In this document: piece by piece, positions 56,930-64,000 of the stretch | How the letters are laid out: every line of letters starts with the position of its first letter | Position numbering within the stretch: position 1 is the stretch's first letter | NCBI GenBank assembly: GCA_027924585.1 | Contig: BSBM01001436.1 | Span: forward strand, 1,984,001 to 2,048,000 | Origin: Larix kaempferi | Lineage: Eukaryota; Streptophyta; Pinopsida; Pinales; Pinaceae | Length of the DNA stretch: 64,000 nucleotides | Direction of reading: 5' to 3' | Notes under the pieces: model-generated | Database searches by the model: none | Told to the model about the DNA's origin: nothing | Seen by the model: only the letters and a program-made list of their open reading frames with translations | Program-made: the position numbers and the translations under genes

Positions 56930-58900
56930 TTCCTGTTCAAAATCCCAAAAATACAACAAAAACAAAGTAATTCTCCAATTCTAGAAGACATAAATAGATC
57001 CAGAATCCAAGATTATATCTTCAATGAGTTCTTCAAAATGTAAGTATCCATCCATAGCCCCAGTGGCCGTTTTGGAAAGATTGTCAGCTTGCCATTTAAT
57101 TCTCGGTAAGTATGAGAAAATGAAATATTGGAGAAATTCTAGACCAGCTAACGAATTCTAGTATCCCATTGATCAAGCTTGATGACTTGTAGAGAAGAGA
57201 CTCCAAAATCCCAATCAATCACTACCCATGAATCTCCCATGATCTTGATATTAAGAATGTACCCCTTTTCTGTGAGAACCATAATAGCCCCCAGGGGAGA
57301 AGAAGTTCATCCCTTGTGTTGGAACCATTTCCAATGCCCATCCACATAGTCACCCGATGATCCCTCTTAATCCTTAGAACCATTCCATCCCCACAATTCC
57401 CTTCTTCTCAGCACCATCAAAAAATCCAGTAGACATATCATCCTACACATATGGAATCTGTGGATCTCTGATCTTATATTTGATCCTCTCTTTAAAATAC
57501 TCACAAAAAGCGTTGATGAATTTAGAACAAACATAGAAATTGGAAGGCTTAATATATTTGAAAATATACCCATTCCTCGCTTTCCAACCCAAAGAGTAAA
57601 GAGAGGAAGCTCCTTGAACTTGACATTTGAGTGAAACCACTTAAATAAACAATCCTAAAAATCGGATAAAACCCATTCAACGTGAAGTTGAAGGAGGCCT
57701 CGAAGATATGACCAATATGTTTTAAAGAAAAGACACTACATAGAAATATGTGAAACTGATTATGCTTCCATCTTGCATAAGAGACATATTTCAGGACCGA
57801 TAAATACTATCTTAAGTAAATTGTCCCATGTGATAATTTTGTTCTCAAAACAAAGGCATAGAAAACATATGACTTTAAGTGGAATTCACCATTTCCAAAT
57901 CCACTTTTTCCACCATCTCGGATTGAAGGTAATCTGATTAACAACTATCACCTCATATGCCTTAGTTAGCAGTAAGAACTCCATTTGCACCATCCCAATC
58001 CCAAACCAACACATCCTCTTGACTAGTTAGTTTTATTCCAACACTATTCATAATCATAACATAACCATTCCATTCATCCATGACCCCCTCTAATAAACCT
58101 AATTCATTGTCCAAGTACCAATTGGATGGGTAAGATTCAGATATCGCAGAACCCCTCACCTCTGCTAAAACTTGAATATTGGCCTTATGAAGTTGAGCCA
58201 AATTAGGTGAAAATATCTTATAATTATGTGCAGAGCTGATAAAGGGATGCATACCAATGAAGAACTGTATACCCCTGCCAACTTTCCATCTTAGTAATCC
58301 TCCTAAGATTGGAAAAGTTCAAGTTAAGCCTCTCCAAATTATAGATGCATTGGCAGGAGGCTTTTGCGGGTTCCAAATCCACTGTGATATTGAGAAGGTT
58401 TTTATGTATTTAGTTTTAATTAATTTTCTCCACAAACCATCCCCAAACAACCCTCTCCACAAACTTTTGACTCTCAACGCCCGAATAAACCAATGTAAGT
58501 TATTTAGGCCCCATCTACCAAATTTTTTGGCAAAGATATACTCTCCCATGAGGTTAGATGCAATTTTGAAACTTCCTACTTACCTGCCCATAAAAGGTGG
58601 AAAATCCTCTTCCTAATAGAGTTGATAACAGAGACAAGCATCATAGCTAGAGATAACCAATAGACTGGAATACTTTCAAGTACAGATTTAGGTAAAATGA
58701 GCATGCCTTCGAAATATAGCCACCTAAAAGTCCAATTACTAATCCTCTTACCCACCTTTTGCAGAAGCCAATTCCAATCATTCTTTACTATAACAATTTG
58801 GTTTCAGAAAGTACCCCAAGTATTCAGAACTACAATCCTGCTTCTCCATATTATATGGAAAAAGTAAGGATATTTGCTTGATCGAATTCCTTCATCAGTG
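56930..58900 (-). pseudogene. L1-type LINE remnant: RT tail, zf-RVT and RNase H
   Basis: On the minus strand, reading from 58900 downward: ILPKSVLESIPVYWLSLAMM (end of reverse transcriptase), KFGRWGLNNLHWFIRALRVK and GLWRKLIKTKYIK (58549-58319), IIWRGL, then DVLVWDWDGANGVLTAN (57980). The zinc segment EICLLCKMEA (zf-RVT) is near 57790, and a degraded RNase H ends with LPRIKWQADNLSKTATG near 57080. This order is that of plant L1 LINE ORF2 proteins. Multiple stops and shifts; the endonuclease and RT core are absent. Confidence 0.8.
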
Positions 58901-59583
58901 CAATTATACATAAACATAGATTTTTTGAGAGCTAATAGTCATCCTAGTAGCTTCGATATTTTTGTTATTTGTATAAAAAATGAACTTATTACAAACCGAA
59001 AAGGGGTATGCAATTTTCTTTTTACAAACCGAAAAACCTAATTGGATTAGTTTCATAACAAAGATTAATAACTATTTAGAAAATTTATACCAATTTCTAT
59101 GAATTGTATTTCCTCATATGACAAATATGTAAATAAAATTTTCTAACATGCGTTGAACTTATCTGTTGAATCCTTAACCTTGAACAAAACTTTAATCCTT
59201 ATTAAGTGTATAATGGAATAAAGTCTTGTCCAATATTTTATGCTTATCCATTTAGGCATCAAGGATGATGTATTTCAAATTTCGGAAATCACATAATCGC
59301 TTTCTTACATCAATTATTCGAAAGTAACTCATTATATCAAGTAATGCAAGTTCATTGCAAGTAGGATCCCAATCTTAATAGTTAGTTCCACACTAATAAG
59401 AATACACATCAACATATCGTAACCCAATTTATCACCTTCTAAAGTATGGATAATGTATACTACCATCTCTTAGTAAGGATCACTCTCTCATTAATACTAT
59501 ATCCTCATTTCGATTGTGAACTAATAGTCATTAAAGATAAAGTTATTTACATTTATCCGCATACACATACCTCTCTGTTGATG
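58901..59583. other. Spacer, no gene recognised
   Basis: AT-rich. I see no domain, repeat array or RNA gene. A small repeat, ACAAACCGAAAA, occurs twice near 58995 and 59023. Confidence 0.45.
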
Positions 59584-60170
59584 CCCCAAAATTCGCAGCA
59601 CCAATTAGTAAGGGATTCTCCCAGGTAAGCAAGCCCAATTAGATTGCTCACCATTTGGTGTGGGGAATCCGTCTGGTTAATGACCCAGCTACCGTATATG
59701 ATTTTAAAGTTGAGTTTTCACTGGTTGCATCCCGATCCACCATTTATGTATTTTATATTTAAAGATGATATGCAAGTGATCTATATAAATGCATGTAATT
59801 AAAACAACTTTGAACTAAAATTATATAAGCTAAATAATCTATCCCTGCAAGGAACATATCTGAAATATGAATAATATGCTAGAAATATACCTAAGAAACT
59901 TACAGGTAGTTGTTAATAATATAGGCACATTTACAGCAGAATGTAAAAGATAACAGAGATAAATCTGATGTGATTAAAGTATTCCATTACTCATTTAACA
60001 CATAAATGTCTGGACAAGAAATGAAAACATTCATAACAAAGAATTAATTCATAATAGTTAGGAATGATCTCACAATATATGCATGAATGATGTAGAAATA
60101 ATTCAACACACATCCAACACATTCCCAAGCAAAACACAGTGCTCACTTTTTCTAGGCAAATGGAGCTTTC

Positions 60171-60264
60171 TTTATTAATGTAGCAATGTAGTTCACGTAT
60201 AAGACAAATCAGTCCTTTCACCTGCCAAAAGTCCTTTTCCTTCTATTCTATTCCTCTATTTATA
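60171..60264 (-). promoter_or_regulatory. TATA box and poly(A) signal, minus strand
   Basis: TATAAATAG (60256-60264) and AATAAA (60171-60176), both on the minus strand. This is the core promoter and polyadenylation signal proposed for the LTR-like block. Confidence 0.55.
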
Positions 60265-60417
60265 AATTTACAAAATAGTCTTTCTCCAACCCTAACCCTA
60301 GGGAAACACAAAAGTTTGTCTTCTAGTGCTCATATAAGACAAAATTAGTTTCCAGTTGTTTTTAAATGTTTATACAACCAGCGTAGATCCATCTCAAACC
60401 CGGATCTATCAAGCACC

Positions 60418-60516
60418 GAGAGGGATCCAATTTCTTGAGGTGTATTTTTTTTGTTTTATCTTAAATTTTTTACACATTAACAAAAAAATTACCCCTCAAG
60501 AAATTGGATCCCTCTC
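60418..60516. repeat. Long hairpin, 23-bp perfect arms
   Basis: 60418-60440 (GAGAGGGATCCAATTTC...) is the perfect reverse complement of 60494-60516. The loop is 53 bp and AT-rich, and the arms continue with mismatches into it. Confidence 0.92.
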
Positions 60517-60569
60517 TTTTATTTTTTAATTCGGGGCAATTGGATCCCTTTCTTGCGCTACTCCTACAT

Positions 60570-60900
60570 GGAAACGTAATGTGACAAATGTGACAAATGT
60601 TACAACATCTCCCCCATACTGGGTTGTAACGTAACGTGACAAACGTGACAAATGTGACAAACGTTACAACATCTCCCCCATACTGAGTTGTAATGTAACC
60701 TGACAAACATGACAAATGTGACATGTGACATCAATTACAGGATCTCCCCCATACTACAAACATGTCAAATGTGACATGTGACATCCGTTACAGGATCTCC
60801 CCCATACTATTACTTTTTACATTTTATTACTTTTGAAAACATTAAATGTGACATGTGGCATTCGTTACAGGATCTCCCCCATACTGGGTTGTAAGCACCT
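60570..60900. repeat. Tandem repeats in the U3-like region
   Basis: CATCTCCCCCATACT or GGATCTCCCCCATACT recurs five times, near 60606, 60670, 60740, 60795 and 60868, mostly 55-75 bp apart. Each copy is preceded by GTTAC and a series of GTGACAAA / GTGACATG steps. Placed upstream of the minus-strand TATA box, the array looks like promoter repeats. Confidence 0.85.
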
Positions 60901-60963
60901 CATTTACACTCGGTGCAATAAATCAGCTTTCAACTGTCTTTTAGAATTTACAATAAAAAAAAA

Positions 60964-62107
60964 TTAACTTCCAACTGGCCTTTCCAGTTCAGCTGGCCTG
61001 TCCGTTTCAGCTGGCCTGTCCACTTCAGCTGCCCTTTCCAATTCAGCTTCCTTTTCCACTTCAGCAATGTAATTGTTCCACATGCCAGCTTCTCGTATAA
61101 TAAAATTTCCTCACGCAGAAACCATCATTTTTAGTGAGATCTCATGCTTGTAAAACTCTGCTTTAATGTTTGCTACTCCTGCTGCTGTCACCTGGGGTAT
61201 GTCCTCCAAAAAATAAGCATGAATAGAAGCTTTCCCAATACACCAATGGAGGTCTTCTGGTGTCATGACATCAATCTTCTTTAGGTATTATGTATCTGAA
61301 TCCATCTCGCCTGCAACTCTGACAAACGTTGATCTTTGTCAGGAAAATCATCTATGGTATGAGTTAAAACCATATGACAATTCTCATGGGTCTCCCAGAT
61401 CTTTAAGTAGAAGCCGGTACATTTCCCGATAGTTTTCTGGATTCCACTCATTATTTTTTTGCCACAGTCTCTACAAAACTTAAGGAGTCCTAAATCCAGC
61501 TGTGAATCGTCTTCGGACTTGAGAGGTATGTGCCCTAGGAATCTTGATTTTCCTTTCCTCCATTCAAGCTGCCTATTAATTTCCTCCAAGTGGCGCACAT
61601 ACATTTTCTTGAGTCTTAATGAATCATCCTCAATTACTTTCATCCTTGAAAGCATTCTCTTCATGCTATAGACCTCTTCTGTGATCAGCTCTAGTGACTC
61701 ATGAATCTTCCTTAGTATATCACCTGCTTGCTCATGGAACGGGGTGAAGTCCTGCTTCTTCTCATTTGCATCCTTTAGTTTCTCTAACAGCTGCTCCTTT
61801 TCCTTCGTTAGACTTTCGAACTTAGGCTTATAGAACTCGATCCGCTGTATATTGTTGGCCTCACGTTTCTCTAACTCTTCTATGCAAGTTTCTAATTCTT
61901 TCTTCTCGCCTTCCGCGTTTATTAGTTGCGTATTTAGTGCATCCTTTTCATCTTCGAGCTTTTGGTTCTATTCCTCTATCTCCCCTTTTTCTTCTTGAAG
62001 CTCACTGTATTTTCTTTTCATCTCATTACCTTGATGCACTTCCTTCATCAGTTTATCCTTCACTTTGATGAGCTTGTCCTTATATTTTTTCACTTCTTCT
62101 ACTAGCA
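60964..62107 (-). pseudogene. Coiled-coil ORF of the minus-strand LTR-like block
   Basis: I do not recognise this protein. From about 62107 the minus strand reads VEEVKKYKDKLIKVKDKLMK, EGEKKELETCIEELEKREAN and KEKEQLLEKLKDANEKKQDF, a long coiled coil. The open frame 61664-61281 follows (MKRMLSRMKVIEDD, RHLEEINRQLEW, KFCRDCGKKIMSG). After a frameshift near 61290 comes DVMTPEDLHWCIGKASIHAY and a tail of hexapeptide repeats of the AE--RP type (61065-60970, an 18-bp tandem repeat), ending at TAA 60966-60964. Stops at 61970-61968 and 61113-61111. The N-terminus is missing. Like the U3 ORF at 3016-6314, it is a coiled-coil frame ending a few hundred bases before a retroelement TATA box; clear sequence similarity is not visible by eye. 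Confidence 0.55.
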
Positions 62108-64000
62108 GACAGGGAAATTTTAAGAACCCCCCCTAAATTTCTATGTATAATAATTGGGCTAATCCCCATGATACATAGGAAAATATGAAGGCTATTTTAT
62201 CAATTAAATAATACATATATATAATTTTTTGGTGAATGTCACACCAAATATATAATCTTGTAAAATATCGACGAATCTTTTATTGAATTATAAAATTTTG
62301 TAAAAACTTAGCGAATCTTTCACTAAATTATAAAACCTTGTAAATTCTTGGTGAATCTTTTATAAAATTATAAAAAAATATGAAGACTTGGCGAATTTTT
62401 CAATAATGCATAAACCACATATAATAATTTAACAACATATTTATTAAACTATAATATCCTAGAGAAAGAGCCATTATCGAGTACTTGTTGAATTACGATA
62501 ATTTTTATTTGATTTATTGCCTATTCACATAGGATTTATTCAATCAATTCCATTATGATACAATTACATCAAACTAGGTTTGGCTAAAATCCATGTTTTT
62601 CCATTCTCCTAAGTAACCAAGAGATCAACCTACGAGTTGTTATTGCAATCACATAAAATAACATCAATAGAGTACTCTGAAGTCTCAAACTCTTTGACCA
62701 ATTCATATGCATCTAAACCCTCAAACTCTAGTCATTAAGCTAAAGACGGGTGGTAAAATTAAGAAAAATCCACGTGGAAGCTCAAAGAAGGGAGTAGAAA
62801 CTAGAAAGAACAAGAGTTGCTTGGAGCTTGGTCATTGCCTTGTATAAATACAAACAATAATAATATTATAAATATATAAAAAACAACACCAAACAATAAT
62901 AAATTGATGTCTATGTTGAAAAAATGTGGGGTTTTAAGCCAAATAACCAACTTCCAGATTACATACTGAGATTATATACTGCAAATTTCCAGTTATTATT
63001 ATGTATTCAAAAGTGAGGTATAAAATAACCAAACATTGTTAGTCATGCCAAAAATGGCACCATATTTTGCAACACTTGTAAGCCCAAATATATATGAGAG
63101 CATGCTTGCCACACAACTTCTTACAAAAACATTTACTTTATATTATTAAGTTTTTTTATTACATTTTTATGTCTAATAATAATAATCACATAGAGGCCAA
63201 TAACTGGCCTAGATTTAGAATACATAACTACCCTAATCTATCTAGACATGCAAGTAAACATATCCATCCATTTATTTACCTTTACCAATCCTTTAAAGAA
63301 TAAGATCCAACCGAATGCCAACAACTGCAAACTTTATTGCAACAACAACAAACCAAGAGATGGATTGCATTGTAGAAGCATATTAACATAACAAACAAAG
63401 AAGGATTACAAATAGATAAATATCAAGTTCGTTTGCTTTGGCTATTGCTTCATGTTTGCATTGAGGCTAAGAGATTTCCTCCATATAAGTTGTTTTATAT
63501 GTTTCTAAGTAAACTATCCCTACTCAAAATCAAAGTTGAAAGGAATAAGGCATCTAGGTTCTTCATTGATGCCATGAATACTTGTCAAATAATGGTGACT
63601 CAAGGCCTCTTCAATTGACAGGAAACACAATATAATAAAAATGCATCAGTTGACAAGACAATAAAAACTAAAATCATATAGCATAGATTCAATGTCCAAG
63701 TATTTCCCTTCTCCAAGACTTAAAACCATCCTCAAAAACCTAAAAATAATAAAAACTAACCAATTATAGAAGTTGACCCATATAATACCTATGATACACT
63801 TGCTTGGCTCGAATACAAGCATTTTTCAAGTAAATCTACAACATCCTCATCCAAGTTAGGAAGATTCGGAGCAAAAGGTTGCTCAAGGAACTGTCAAAAT
63901 TGGGTTCTACATTTGTGTGGGATGATGCCATTTAAAAAAGGGGATCTCTATAAATATTCTAAATAGGTTTGTTTATCACTGGGTTACGACTGGTAATAGT
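62108..64000. other. AT-rich spacer, no gene recognised
   Basis: A tandem repeat of about 40 bp with four decayed units (core GGCGAATCTTTTA and AATTATAAAA) lies at 62255-62415. The rest has only short random frames, poly(A) and poly(T) runs. Confidence 0.5.

Larger units (their letters stand above)
59584..62107 (-). mobile_element. LTR-like block of another retroelement, minus strand, 5' truncated
   Basis: Read on the minus strand, the order is: coiled-coil ORF (62107-60964), promoter repeats (60900-60570), TATAAATAG (60264-60256), AATAAA (60176-60171), then a TTGGTGCTGCG sequence with a primer-site-like TGGTGCTGCGAATTTTGGGG at 59603-59584. The distance TATA-AATAAA (about 85 bp) and AATAAA-end (about 570 bp) matches the Tat LTRs at 2048-7229 (80 and 590 bp). 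I infer a related long-LTR element; no gag follows at lower coordinates. Confidence 0.5.

Overview
The window is nuclear DNA of a land plant with a large, repeat-rich genome. A gymnosperm is plausible but not proven from this window. More than half of it is nested LTR retrotransposons. The rest is a long DNA transposon, LINE and SINE copies, AT-rich spacer and one intact-looking host gene, a dirigent-like protein at 54854-55456. No rRNA genes, CRISPR arrays or bacterial operons are present.

Layout, left part (1-34301): a tandem Ty3/gypsy array of the Tat type, arranged pol(copy 1) - LTR - gag-pol(copy 2) - LTR. The middle LTR (2048-7229) serves both copies. The LTRs are about 5.2 kb and open and close with the 10-bp inverted repeat TGTTAGCACC/GGTGCTAACA. 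Each carries a decayed frame of roughly 1,090 codons for a nuclear-signal-bearing coiled-coil protein, upstream of the retroelement TATA box. Copy 2 encodes gag, protease, an archaeal-type RNase H placed before the reverse transcriptase, reverse transcriptase, the native RNase H and integrase. Three later insertions are nested in copy 2. A 5.25-kb Tork/TNT1-like copia element lies in the integrase (12434-17683, TSD TCACC). A 2.7-kb solo LTR lies in the right LTR (22838-32967, TSD CCAGT). A 7.4-kb copia element lies inside that solo LTR (24594-32010, TSD CTTCT) and has a striking block of tandem repeats downstream of pol.

Middle part (34302-50720): decayed spacer, a LINE 3' end (36820-37960), then a 12.2-kb CACTA-type transposon (38162-50372). 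It has 30-bp perfect terminal inverted repeats and a 3-bp ACT duplication, and sits inside a 167-bp tandem repeat. I see no CACTA transposase in it. It carries a broken hAT transposase, a universal-stress-protein-like exon, other exon-like pieces and a tRNA-like sequence, so it may be a non-autonomous gene-capturing element.

Right part (50721-64000): a tRNA-derived SINE with a 17-bp target duplication (51440-51664), a minus-strand chromovirus gag-protease remnant (52310-53830), the dirigent gene with its own TATA box and AATAAA, two more LINE remnants, and a minus-strand LTR-like block (59584-62107). That last block repeats the architecture of the left array: coiled-coil ORF, promoter repeats, TATA, AATAAA, primer-site-like end. 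This suggests that coiled-coil ORFs carried in U3 occur in more than one family here. Nearly all transposon genes are broken by stops and frameshifts. The youngest-looking element is the first copia, whose gag-pol frame has a single in-frame stop.
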